Below are positions 1 through 10,772 of a stretch of DNA of 64,000 nucleotides, piece by piece. How positions within the stretch are numbered: position 1 is the first letter of the stretch; each line of letters starts with the position of its first letter. The stretch covers positions 15,050,889 through 15,114,888 of the forward strand of contig NC_133289.1 in the NCBI RefSeq assembly GCF_005239225.2. Reading direction: 5' to 3'. This DNA is from Populus alba (taxonomy: Eukaryota; Streptophyta; Magnoliopsida; Malpighiales; Salicaceae). The position numbers and the translations under genes are program-made. The notes below the pieces were generated by a model, which did not search any database, was not told where the DNA came from, and worked only from the letters and a program-made list of their open reading frames with translations.

Positions 1-534
1 TGTGTCATCAACAGGACGACCAATGGCTGCTAGTTGATCACAAAGTCCCTTGAAAATCATAGAGAACTCAACATCAGATTGAGATCCTCGATGTATTAGT
101 TGGAGTTCATCTTTGAGATGCAATTCACGAGTCTTTGATCGGTGTGAGAAAGAAACTTCAAGAGCTTGCCAAGCCTCATATGAGTGTCATAAACCCAATA
201 CCTCACTTATGGACTCTTCTATGAGGGAAGAAAACAGCAAACTCATAAGCATTTAGTCTGTATGCAACCAAGAATTATGAGCAAGATTTGGCTTTATGAC
301 TCCACTAGAATAAGTGATCACAACACAATGGAGCAACAATGCTCCCATCCAAGAAACCAAAGAGTTCTTGACTAGTTAACAGGGGAACAAACTAATTTCT
401 TCATAATAGATAATTGGAGGAGGTTAGTTTAATGGTAAGCATGTGCACCATTGTGTTGAGCGGAAGAGTAAGGTAAGAAGAAAATGAATCTGCCATGATT
501 TCAATCTCCAACTGAGGCTTTGATATCATAAAAG
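1..534 (-). mobile_element. Ty1/copia-type gag remnant with adjacent primer-binding site
   Basis: Read on the minus strand, a start codon at 497-495 opens a gag-like frame (MADSFSSYLTLPLN...) that continues in broken pieces to the window edge. The pieces resemble the UBN2/copia gag domain: an SSNYLLWR-like N-terminal patch with the Trp codon now a stop, a LTSQELFGFLDG segment, and a later stretch like LHLKDELQLIHRGSQSDVEF. Several stops and frameshifts break it. Just upstream (516-529, minus) is a sequence two mismatches from the initiator-Met tRNA primer-binding site TGGTATCAGAGCC. The 5' LTR should therefore lie to the right, beginning at the TGTTAT at 535. The element runs off the left edge. 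Family assignment is by eye. Confidence 0.65.
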
Positions 535-1270
535 TGTTATATAAATTGTGTAATACAGTCGTAAATCTCCTTAACCATGTGAAGAGATACCTTGACATTA
601 TTTAATGAAGTTACAGCTAAAGAGTTCTATATAATAGGATTGGATAAGTGTAAGTTAACAAACTGATAGATATTATGAATTCTATACTAATTACAATTGA
701 TCTTAAGGATATCAGTAATGAACTAATTAAATACATGATATATTAAACTAAAAGTACTATTATCATGATGGAATGTCATGGAGTGTTTAGAAAGCATTCG
801 TGCTCGTGGAAAGTTTTGTGATCAAATTGTAACACAAGGAAAAATACATATTTCTGCTCGAACAAACGGATATGGTTCATTATTTGGAGCAATTATTGCA
901 TATGGTAGTGGAAAACACCCCAATTGTAACACAAAGAATGTTCTCTTCTGTTAATTAGCACAATTCATAAAAAGGTTTGCTCCCATTTTCTTTTCTTTTT
1001 TTAATATTATTACTATTTACAAGTTGGAAAATGTCGGCTTCTACCGAAATAGTGCTTCCAACCTAACACTAGAACTAGCTAGAACACGCAAGTGAAGATC
1101 TAATTTTTTTGGTTTTTCTAAAAGATGTTGAAAATTAACAGTGATTAAATTCGCTAATTAATCATTTGCATGCAGCCGTGATTAAGATTGAAAAAGCTTC
1201 TCCCATATATGGTCAGGCAATTAAGAATATATCTATAAATATGATTGGTTCGATCATTAGACGTAGAAAA
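535..1270 (-). other. Probable LTR and flank of the copia remnant; no gene seen
   Basis: If the minus-strand primer-binding site at 516-529 is real, its LTR ends (5'-ACA-3' on the minus strand) at 535 and extends rightwards for an unknown distance. The far end of the LTR is not identifiable because there is no second copy in the window. A short phrase, ATTGTAACACAA, occurs twice (near 829 and 924). No open frame or RNA gene is recognisable. Confidence 0.3.
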
Positions 1271-1285
1271 TCAACTGTTCATGAC

Positions 1286-1720
1286 TTAATTTAGCCTGCA
1301 TCTGATTTGAGTGACTAGACTATAATGGAATATCAGCATGCCCAGCAGAGCACCGCCTCGGCACCCCGTAAAAATCTTGGGTGCTTGGAATCTTTGGTAC
1401 CGAGTTGACACGTGTGAATAGTGAGTTAAACAACATACTATCATAATGCACACGTGTCCTCTGAGCGACATGCAGGCATGAGGGCACCATGAGCAAAATC
1501 TATCTTCTTCTTCTTCTCTTGGCAGATGGATTAGAGAACAAATAGCTCCAGTCTCCAGCGTCCGGTCCACCCTGCTACTGTATTTTTAACTATTCCTGCG
1601 CCTGCCTAATTTATTCTGAAAGGTACGTGTCACTTACGTGAGAAAACCATTTCCACGCGCATCTCCTATTTGCCTTTGACTACGCCCCAATTTTGCTATT
1701 ACACAAAAATTGCCCTCTTG
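1286..1720. other. Non-repetitive island with two G-boxes, no gene recognised
   Basis: This stretch is richer in G+C than its surroundings and has two perfect CACGTG G-boxes (1409-1414 and 1451-1456) and a further ACGT core near 1634. G-boxes bind bZIP/bHLH factors and are often found in light- or ABA-regulated promoters. A 94-codon minus-strand open frame crosses the stretch but resembles nothing I know and is probably chance. The island could be a promoter remnant or gene-derived DNA. Confidence 0.3.
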
Positions 1721-1895
1721 CTTTTTCAAGCAAACAATTGGCGAGATTATTACATTGTGTTTTTTTTTTTAATTTTTCTGTTTAAGTATCTTAATTTTCA
1801 TTTTTTTAAGTTTACAAATTTCTAAATCTTTTTTAATCAAGTATTTTATTTTTATGGTGTCAAATATATTGTTAACATGGTTGTTAAACCAATAC

Positions 1896-1898
<3 letters not shown>

Positions 1899-1946
<48 letters not shown>
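1899..1946. repeat. (TA)n microsatellite
   Basis: Uninterrupted TA dinucleotides of about 46 bp lie at the tail of the minus-strand SINE at 1947-2115. The array may have grown from the 3' tail of that SINE. Confidence 0.9.
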
Positions 1947-1948
<2 letters not shown>

Positions 1949-2115
1949 CGTGGGTGTTTAGAACAGTTTACGCGTATCTTAATTAATTCTACGGATTCTG
2001 AAGTTAACAACTATATAAATTTTCAGTAGCTTTAAGATTTGTAAGACTCAAACTGGTGATTTTTAAGAAACAAATCAAGGATCTGACCAATTAAACTACA
2101 CTCTCCAGGGTTAAT
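1947..2115 (-). mobile_element. tRNA-like SINE copy
   Basis: On the minus strand the segment begins with an A-box-like phrase (TAGTTTAATTGGTCAG) and a B-box-like AGTTTGAGTCTTA. It continues with a GTTGTTAACTTCAG..CCGT segment shared with the copy at 8022-8221, and ends in the TA-rich tail. Internal pol III promoter boxes followed by an AT-rich tail are the signature of tRNA-derived SINEs. No clear target duplication was found here. Confidence 0.55.
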
Positions 2116-2870
2116 ATATTAATATATTGAAGTGTATGCTATGAATGAATAAACATTTCACTTTATTTTTGTAATGAAAAAAATAAATCTGTAATATTTT
2201 ATCCAATTAAATTAACTATTTTAACCCGTGATTTGTATTAAAACTATTAATTTCTTAACTGGAATATAAGATTCTCAAGTTTTAAGATTCTCATTTAATT
2301 TTTTAATTAATTGAGAAAGTATTTTAACATTTAATATAATATTATTAAACTCAATCTCAATAATAATCCAATCAATAATTATTATTTTTTGTGCTATATA
2401 ATTAATATATGTATATTTGGTTACCAACAAGGGGATTTACTAGCAGCAAAACACCTCGTTCACCTCGCTAAAAACGCTTGGGTTCGAGCTGTTGTGTTAT
2501 AGGCCTTTGTTGGTGGCAATTCCACGTCCTACAATTCTATTCGTGGAGGAGGATTACTAAGTTTTCTGCCCTAATATATATATATATATAGACTCTGCGA
2601 GGGTTCCTCCAAATATGTAGGGGTCTTGTAAGACTATTTGTTTTTTAGTTTAGGGTAGACTACTACTACTTGTGTCTTGTTTTTGCACAGAAAATATTTA
2701 TTTTACTAACTATGAGATATAAATAAATAAAATTGCATGATTTTAGTAGGTGAGATATCAAATTCAAGTACCATAAAATTACAGTTTTTTTTCTTAAAAA
2801 AAAAAAATTCAATGATCATGAATGCATGAGCAACTATCAAATTCAAGAGATTCACGAATCAAATTTAATG
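2116..2870. other. AT-rich intergenic DNA, no gene seen
   Basis: Low-complexity AT-rich sequence with short TA runs (near 2574-2590) and a brief mixed-composition patch at 2440-2560. I see no supported gene, RNA gene or complete mobile element. Confidence 0.5.
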
Positions 2871-2871
2871 T

Positions 2872-3012
2872 AGCCTCGTGCTGCTTGAAAACAAAAATGC
2901 TTCCCCGTGACCAACACGCTCTGCTAGTTGCAGTGGAGAAAAACCAGAAGCGGCATTCATGAGGTTGCCCGTCTGAGATATTGGAGATGAATGCCGGCAG
3001 GTTTTTCTCAAG
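2872..3012 (-). pseudogene. Possible exon remnant with ankyrin-like wording
   Basis: On the minus strand a short open frame without a start reads NLMNAASGFSPLQLAERVGH and then runs to a stop. The phrase SGFSPLQLAERVGHGE resembles the G.TPLHLAA..GH pattern of an ankyrin repeat. The segment is GC-rich compared with its flanks, as a captured or decayed exon would be. It is too short to assign to a family and could be coincidence. Confidence 0.2.
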
Positions 3013-4570
3013 CTACTAGTGAGTGTACAGAAACGATATGCCCAAATGGGATAAGTAAATAAAATTAAAATTTAAGTGAGAAAATCCTCCCCCAGAGGCG
3101 CGAGTTGTCCTTTGCTGACCCTTTTCTTTCCTGTGATAATGATGAGTCAACAAAAAAAAATGAGAGGGTTTATTATTAGAGACAAAGAAATGACACGCGG
3201 CACTCGTTGGGGACCAATTGTAATGATTCATTAGAATTAACACAAAATCCCCTTCCTTCATGGGTCACCGTGTCCCCCTTCTTCCCCCCTTGCTTCTCCA
3301 CTATCAGACACCAGTTGTGTATATCTTTACACTCCATTTTCTCACTTATTTCCAACTCCTTCGCCTTCAAAAGTTTAATTTCGATACATTTGTAGTTATA
3401 TAGAGCTCAGGTATATAGTTACTTCTAGGTTACTCGGACTCGAAATTTTTTAACGTAAATAATAAATATTAAAATTATAAAGAATTTTTTTTTTTTAATG
3501 TTGTTATTAAACTTGATCTAATTAAATTTAAAAAAAAATAAAACCAATTAAAAATCAATAAAATATTAAAGGATAAAATTTAAAAAAAAAACTATAAAAA
3601 TATTCAATGAAAACTCAACATTGAATAATGAAATGAAAAATAATTGAAGGATAAAAAAAAATTAAAGAAAAAAAAACTAACATAAGCTTGTGGGCTTACG
3701 TGGCATGCATAATGTATAGGTCATCTTTTCTTTTCTTTTTTTTAAGGGAAGGACAACGTTTTGTTCGCCCTTGCTTTTTTCTGTAAAAGAACAATAGGCA
3801 ACGTGTCGTCTATTGCTACCTAGAATTCATCCACTATTAAAGTGATTGAAAAATCAGGGGTAGAAGGTTGCCCTAAAATTCTTTTTTTTTTTTTTTCATC
3901 TTATCTTCATCCAAAAACAGCTCCAAAACACAATAAAGACCCTTTATAAACTACCCAACAACCCTAAAATCACTCAAAAAATTATAAATCAAATGAATCC
4001 AAAAAAACCAAATTGAACTCAATTTATAATTCTTGCCATGTTTAAAAGAAAAAACCACCTCCAACGAACACCTATAACAAAAAGAAGAACTCGTTGATAC
4101 AAAAATTATTTTTTTATAGTTGGATTGTGGCCAATTGATGACTTGACTTTCTCTCTCTTTGTTATTATGTGAGTCTCTCTCTCCTCTCTCTAACACATTG
4201 ATTGAAAATAAACAATAAACTTTTAGACCAAAATAAAAATTATTACGAAATGATCATGTATCTTCTTCTTGTTTTACATGCTAGTCTTCTTTATTTTATT
4301 ATTTTTTTTCTTTCTAACATAATTTCTCATTCAATCTCATCTTATTAGGTCATAAAAGAACTCAATTGAAAAAATTAAACAATTAAAAGACAAAAACTAA
4401 AAAAAAAGATGGAAATTAAGAAAGGAAAAAAAAAAGGAGCTTCATATTCCACAAATCAAGCCAAGTCTTTCAATATTAGAAGGTAATTTATGACAATTGT
4501 ATTTTGTTTTTGCTTTTGTTGTTATTTAGATCCTCGCATATTTTGTAAGAATATTAAAAAAAAACAGGTT
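3013..4570. other. Intergenic DNA, no gene seen
   Basis: A mixed-composition patch at 3050-3400 carries overlapping short open frames on both strands that resemble nothing known. The remainder (3400-4570) is A/T-rich low-complexity DNA with poly-A and poly-T tracts. No supported feature. Confidence 0.5.
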
Positions 4571-4579
4571 AGATCATAT

Positions 4580-6080
4580 TTAAATGATCAACTAGATGTG
4601 GTCCCGCTTCGTTGCGTGGTTGGATTAATGTTTTTCATAAAAAAAAATATTTAGGTGCTGCAAACGCGTTTTAAAAAAAAATATGTGACCGGATTATAGA
4701 CTCAATTGGGTCAAATAAGTTGGTTTTATTTTTATTAGATGATAAAAAAAAAATAGACAATGATAGTAAACATACCAATTTTAAAAAAAAATGATAACTT
4801 GGAAAAAAAATGATGCAACTCAATTATTAGCCAATTAGATATGGAACGACAAGGTTGGGTAAGAAAAGGAGAAAAACAATGGCCTAGATCAAATCAAGTT
4901 AACATGAAAAACCTACAACCTAGGTAATAAGAGGCAACCAACCTAAGTTAACCCATCAAACTCACAATCTAGATCACAAGATTAGGATAACCTGCTATAT
5001 AAAAAAATAAAGAAAATCACAATCCCCATTTTTCTCTTAAAAAACAATGATGAAAGATGACATTAGAAAACATTGTGATTTTTTTAGAAAAATGATGTCA
5101 ACCCATGTTAAATTTTCAAACTCATGACCCGAGTCAATAGATCTTAAGCACCCTATCTGAAAAAACTATAAAGTTTAATAGCTAATCAATCAAACATTAA
5201 AAGGTGAAATAAAAAAAATCAATTATACAAAAGGCTTCAAAACCAAAAATAGCAATTAAATTAATGAGGATCAAAATTAAAATAAAAAATAAATTAGAAG
5301 ACAACTATAATTTTTTTTTTTTTATCGAATGGTGAAATTGAAAAGAAGAATCAATTTAACAAAATGACAAAAAAATCAAAAGAGATGAGACCAAATTGAA
5401 AAAAGTAATAAATCACAAATTAAGATTAATGGATGAAATTGAAAAAAAATAAAAAAATTACAAAAATTCAAAGCAAAAGAATTAGAAATCAAAAGAATAA
5501 TGATCAAATTGAAAAAAAATAATATATCATAAATCTGGATTGAGGAATGAAATTGAAAATAAATAAAATTGTACAAAAAATCAAGAAATGAAAAGAATAA
5601 GGAACAAACTACAAAAAAAAAAAAACAATCCATAATAAATTGAGATTGAATGATGAAATTGAAAACAAATAAAAATTTTATATAAGGATAAAAAAATAGA
5701 AATTAAAAGAATAATGATCAAAGTTAAAATACCAACTGCTAAGAGGATAACTCTAAAAATTTGAAAGGTGAAAGTGATCTTTGAGTGGATGAGAGAGAAA
5801 AGAAACAAAAAAAAAAAAAAAAAACATTGTCATCAAACCGAGTCACCTCCAACGCTCCACGCCACCTAAAAAAAAGGACATTGTTAAGATTTTAATAACA
5901 TTATGGAAAAGAGTTTTTGGTTGCTAGGAGACTCTGCACGCTCCTCTAGAAAGGTGCGGGCACCTTACATATATTGGCATGTGCATAACATTTACCAATA
6001 ACTTTTTTATTATAATATTATTTATGTTTATTAAAAGATTAAATTGCTCCCCAGAAAATTATAATAATAATATAAAAAAA
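4580..6080. repeat. AT-rich repeat element with internal tandem array
   Basis: The core (about 5200-5720) is an imperfect tandem array. The phrase GATGAAATTGAAAA or a close variant recurs near 5203, 5329, 5432, 5546 and 5652, a spacing of about 102-126 bp. Each unit continues with an ACAAAA..AAAAGAAT..GATCAAATTGAAAAA-like body. The right flank (5830-6070: GCCACC, 'gacattgtt', then 'ttattaaaagattaaattgc') resembles 36760-36960 to the right of a similar array, so array and flank probably move as one dispersed element. Termini were not defined. Long reverse-strand open frames here are artefacts of the composition. Confidence 0.5.
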
Positions 6081-7383
6081 AAAAACATAATATAGAGATG
6101 AAAAAGCTCTTGGAAGCAAGTTTTAGAATTTTTAATTTAATGGTAATGGTCATTTTACTATATATAAAAAATTTGAAATGATAAAAAAAAAAAAAAAAAT
6201 GATGCTGGGTCTAAATATTTTGCCTTAATTGTAAATGGGTAATTTAATTGTTTTTAAAAGACAACTCTGCCTGCAATTAATCAGGTAATAACTAATAAGT
6301 TTTATAAAAAGATCAAATTAAATACCCCCAAGACTAAGGATATTAATTTTTTTAAAAGAGCAAAATAATAATTATACGGTAGGAAAATGTATCTATATAT
6401 TTGCATAATAAAGTTTCCTTGCACTTTAGTTTTTTCTTTTATATTTACACACCCAAATTACGATGATGGACAATTATTCAAACATGTGACTGAACACTAT
6501 TCTTTATTTTTCTTTCTTTATCATCTCTCCTTTTCTTAGCAAAAAAACATTTTCTCTAAACCTCAATTTAAATTACTGTCGGCTACATTTAGATGGCATC
6601 AACCTCCTCTTGTATTGGTTTGTTTTTTTTTTTTTTGGATGAGATTTTTCTCATCTTTCTATTTACTACACAATTCTATAGCTACAATTTAAACCTCAGG
6701 TTTGGGTTAATTGTGATGAATTTTGCTTTTATATCCATTGCTTTGCTTATTTTGTTATGAGGTTGAAAAAAATCATAAATTTAGGAATTTAGGTTTGACC
6801 AAAAAAAAAAAATATAGGACGTCCCCAACTTCATGATTTCCCCCTTTGTTGTTGTTACTTTTTTCTTTCTTTCTTTGGCTGAGTGGGTACGTGAATGTTT
6901 AATATTATAGTAGTTTTGTAGTTTTGGTTTAAAAAACTGAATTGTGTTTGTTAAATTTAATTGAAATTGTTTTTTTGAATTTTTTTGATATTTATTTTAA
7001 TAAATTTAAAAAAATAAGTTTGGTTTGATTTTTTTAAAATTTTAAAAACTGAAAAAACTTAATTAGACAGAAAAAACTGAATTAGACAAAAAAAAACACA
7101 TTATAAACTAAATATCTACTCAACCAAAACCTGTAAAAAATAACCCAATGAATATTTATATATATTAAATTAGACTTATTTGTTTTTTTTTCAATATACA
7201 AAGTAGAAATGAATCAATTGGTTTGATTTTTTAATTTAGTTCAAAATCTTGAAAAACATATTCAGTTTGACTGTTTTTGTGATTTAAACTAAACTTTTAA
7301 ATCGATGCTCACCCTTGGAATGTTGCTTCTCTTCATGATGATGCAGTTATGAACTTACGGTGTCGTTTATGTAAGAAACAATG
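6081..7383. other. AT-rich intergenic DNA, no gene seen
   Basis: Poly-A/T tracts and low-complexity sequence with a somewhat less biased patch at 6430-6860. No gene, RNA gene or delimited element is supported. Confidence 0.5.
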
Positions 7384-7391
7384 TTTATATT

Positions 7392-8009
7392 AAGGTTGTC
7401 AATTCCGTTCCGTTCCGTCCGGAATAGCTGAAACATTCCATACCAATTCAAAAAACGAAACAAAATGGAACAAATTTCATCTCATTTTAAATCTCGGTCC
7501 GTTCCGGATTTTTCAGCTAAATTCTGCCCGAAACGTTCCGGTTTCATTCCACATGTTCTGTTCCGCTCTTGAAAAGCCATTGAATTAAATTGAACCTTGC
7601 TCAATTTCATTAATTAAACCACCCGATTATAAAAAGTTTTTTTTCATTATTATTTTCAATAGCAATGATATTAATAATAATATTGAAAATTATTATTACT
7701 ATTTTCATTAACAATTACATTAATTTTTTTAAATTAGTTTTATCACTAATATATATGGTTTATATTACTTTAAGTTAAAGATCTATTTAATCTTAACTAT
7801 TTAGAAATATTTTAAATTTTGAAATTATATTTGTTTGGCATTATGTTTGTATTGCATAATTTATAATTAATTTATCTTGAATTTGAATTATGTTTGTTGA
7901 ATATATATGAACAGTACAACCCCGAAACGGCACGTCGAAACACTCCAAAACTGAAACATTCCGTTCCAATTGAAAAAACGAAATACCTATCGAAACAGAA
8001 TTGACGACC
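7392..8009. mobile_element. Non-autonomous terminal-inverted-repeat element
   Basis: The left end (AA)GGTTGTCAATTC and the reverse complement of the right end, GGTCGTCAATTC, match over 12 bp with one difference. Inside each end are repeated 'cgttccg'/'cgaaac' motifs in opposite orientations, giving long imperfect subterminal inverted repeats (7400-7580 against 7915-8000). The flanks TTTATATT (7384-7391) and TTTATATA (8010-8017) may be an 8-bp target duplication with one mismatch, as expected of hAT elements. The interior has no transposase frame, so mobility would need help in trans. Superfamily is inferred. Confidence 0.55.
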
Positions 8010-8021
8010 TTTATATAGGAT

Positions 8022-8221
8022 AGAACCATTTAATAGATGATTCAGAAATAAGAGTTTGAAATCAAGGGGTTTGCTCCCTCTATAGTTTTAGGTTCGAGTC
8101 TTGATGTTACTAATATTGATGACTACTAGAAGCTTACCTGATTGTTAACTTCAGGACCCGTGAAGATTAGTCGAGATGCATATAAGTTGATCCTCACATT
8201 TCAACGTGAATAAAAAAAATG
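8022..8221 (+). mobile_element. tRNA-like SINE with 12-bp target-site duplication
   Basis: The 200-bp segment is flanked by perfect direct repeats TTTATATAGGAT (8010-8021 and 8222-8233), the expected mark of LINE-assisted SINE insertion. It contains a B-box-like GGTTCGAGTCT (8091-8101) and ends in an A-rich tail. The body phrase AAGCTTACCTGATTGTTAAC and following sequence are shared with segments at 1947-2115, 21955-22140 and 40022-40190, so this is the best-preserved member of a family. It lies directly against the right end of the TIR element at 7392-8009. Confidence 0.75.
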
Positions 8222-8233
8222 TTTATATAGGAT

Positions 8234-9740
8234 GGGCACGTGTGCAAATTAGATTATGATGTCAATCTTGTAAAGCCATTGCAATTTTGTGAATACCTAT
8301 GCAAAACTTAAAGATGAATAATCACTCTTAGTTTTATCTAAAAAAAACATTTAGAACATCTTTACCCCAGGCAGATGACTTAAAATGCTAAAAGAAATTG
8401 TTTAGATTGAGCTTTCTTGCATGTATAATATGCTTTGCTTGCGTTCCTACATGTGAAATGAACTTTAAAGGTTTCTGCTTATCATCTATAGGAACATAAT
8501 GACTTGGAATATATTTTACAATTTTAGCTGACAACTAATACATTACATTTCTATTTAACTATATTTAATTTAAAACAAAATCTTAAAATACAATTATGTA
8601 AATTTAATAATTGGTACGATGTTAATATATTTTAAATCAATTAGCATGATGATGGGATGTATTTAATTTGAATAGCAATAACATGAAATCATTGTAAAAT
8701 ATATCTTGGTTCCAGTGAAGATTCGCCTTCATCTCCTCCAAATTTTATTCATTAAATAAATAAATTGTATTCAATAATATTTTTTAAATTAATAATAAAA
8801 TTTCATTTTTTATTTTAATTCTTTTTTATTTTTTTAAAATTAAATACAATATTGACAGAATTATCAAAAAAATTTAATCAATGATGGAATAATCGATAAA
8901 ATAAGTCCCTTGGAGAGTTCCAGGAAGTTAGAAAAAAAATTAAAGTACTTGACATTGTTAGATGTAATTATCTGATGGTTTAATTTCTTCAATAATATGA
9001 TCATTAATGAACTTACCAACATTTTATTCTGTCAATAATATGCTATAATCATTGATGCATTTACTTATGAAATTAATGCTGGTAATTTTTTTTTTGATTG
9101 GCGCACTATTTATATCTATAAACTCATCAGTGATTATATTACTAATGAATTTACCAATATAATATAAATCATTGATGATATATTTTTCAATAATATTTTT
9201 TTTGTCCATAATTTCATTGATAAAGTTATTTCCAACTGAATTAGTGTTTAAATATTGAAAGAATATTCCATTGATGATATGTAATATTTTGGTAATGTGA
9301 TTTGATCAAATAAATGATTCATAACAAAAGATGAATAAATATTTCAAGTTTAAATATGTAAATTGAATATGATAAAAAAATGCCTTAATTTCATTTAAAA
9401 CTTCAAGTAGGACAAACCTAAAAATTATGCAAATCTATAAATTTTATCAATAAATTTTTTATATTAATTTTATACTTGTTTTTTTTTTTAAAAAATCTCA
9501 ATTAAGAATTTATATATTCTTGAGGCTTTTCATTATATTTCCATCTAAAGTGTATTTTTTTTTAAAAAAAAAAAACAGCATTATTTTGTAAGGAATCTAA
9601 AAAAAATGTTAATCGAAAAAACAAAAATATTTTGTGAGTAAAATTAATATAAAAATAATTGAAGTATAAAATTAATACTACTCGTGATGAAGAAATCTGT
9701 ACTTGTAAGGAATGCAAGTGATATTTTCCTTATCAATTCA
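8234..9740. other. AT-rich intergenic DNA, no gene seen
   Basis: Low-complexity AT-rich sequence. Short motifs such as 'tcattgatg' and 'aatatga' recur between 8880 and 9290 and suggest decayed repeat DNA. No gene or RNA gene is supported. Confidence 0.5.
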
Positions 9741-9950
9741 GATAACAAATATAGTATTTTTATGTTTTAAAAATATTTTTTAAAAAATTATAATTATTTA
9801 TTTTTATTTTTAATTAATATATTTCTAGTGTTTTCAAATTATTTTAATATATTAATATTAAAATTAATTTTTTAAAAAATAAAAAATATTATTTTAATAT
9901 ATTTCTAAATAAAAATTATTTTAAAAAATAATTATAATCATATACTCCAA
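9740..9950 (+). repeat. Dispersed AT-rich repeat copy
   Basis: This is one of several copies of a 150-200-bp AT-rich sequence. The order is TTTTAAAAATATTTTT, then a run of 'tattttaatatatt', then 'aaataaaaattattttaaaaaa', ending in a less biased 'caac/ccaac' phrase. Other copies are near 21555-21735, 22870-23015, 28010-28160 and 38480-38640, all in this orientation. Termini are not defined. Confidence 0.45.
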
Positions 9951-10301
9951 CATTTATATACACATTTATATACACTAGAAGTGAAAGCTAATAATCTTCG
10001 CGAGAAGACAGCACAGCACAATAATATGGAAATAGAATCATAATACATCATGATGGATGATGATATGATCCACATCCTCCAAGTCAGGATATTATTATAA
10101 ACGAATTGATGACACGAGCGTACCATATTAGCATGTGTTATTAATGTATATCAGCATAGCATCAATATATCCATCACCATCATCATCATCATCATCGTGT
10201 TAAGGTCGACCAGTCTCTTACCTTCTTCAAATTTCAAGTAAAGGAAATGGCACAAATAAATTAATAATAATATCTGTAGTGTTGACGTAGGCATTTACTT
10301 T

Positions 10302-10772
10302 TTGAGAGAGATCCTCTTCTCAAACTGTCTAAAGTTATTGATAATGCTTTGGTCAAGCCATGAGAGAGAGACCGCCTTTGTCATCTCCATAGAAAGCTTG
10401 CACTTGATGGGCTCCCCTCTCTCTCTCTCTCTCTCTCTCTCAATTCTACTCCATTGTTGTTTCTCTCACAAGCACAAAAAAACACAAACCAAAAAAAAAA
10501 CTAATCCCTCCCTCGGTCGTCGTGCATGCCTAAGTCTGTCTCTTGCTTGATATTCGTCTCTCTTTCCTCTTCCTCTTCCTCTATATTTGTGTCACCTTCT
10601 CTCCCTTACCACTACCATCAAAGCAAAGAAACCCCTTCTTTGACTCTCTCTCTCATAAACCTAAAACACTTGCTAACTACGTTGTGTTCTTTCCAAAGAC
10701 AAATAAAGAAAATAGAACCCCAATAATCTCTCTGTCTAGTACTGTACTCTCACCGATTACACCGCCAACAAC
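10302..10772 (+). promoter_or_regulatory. 5' region of the AIL5-like gene with (CT)n tract and upstream AUGs
   Basis: A (CT)12 tract lies at 10417-10441, followed by pyrimidine-rich leader sequence up to the AIL5 start. Such CT-rich leaders are common just downstream of plant transcription starts. Upstream ATGs at 10526 and 10543 open 66- and 86-codon frames. The second stops at 10803 and so overlaps the main start in another frame; it would reduce translation if included in the mRNA. The transcription start is unknown. Confidence 0.4.

Noticed and set aside
5376..5808. Two Phe/Ile-rich minus-strand frames that look like membrane proteins
   Set aside because: They are translations of an AT-rich tandem array; the hydrophobic look comes from poly-A/T composition.
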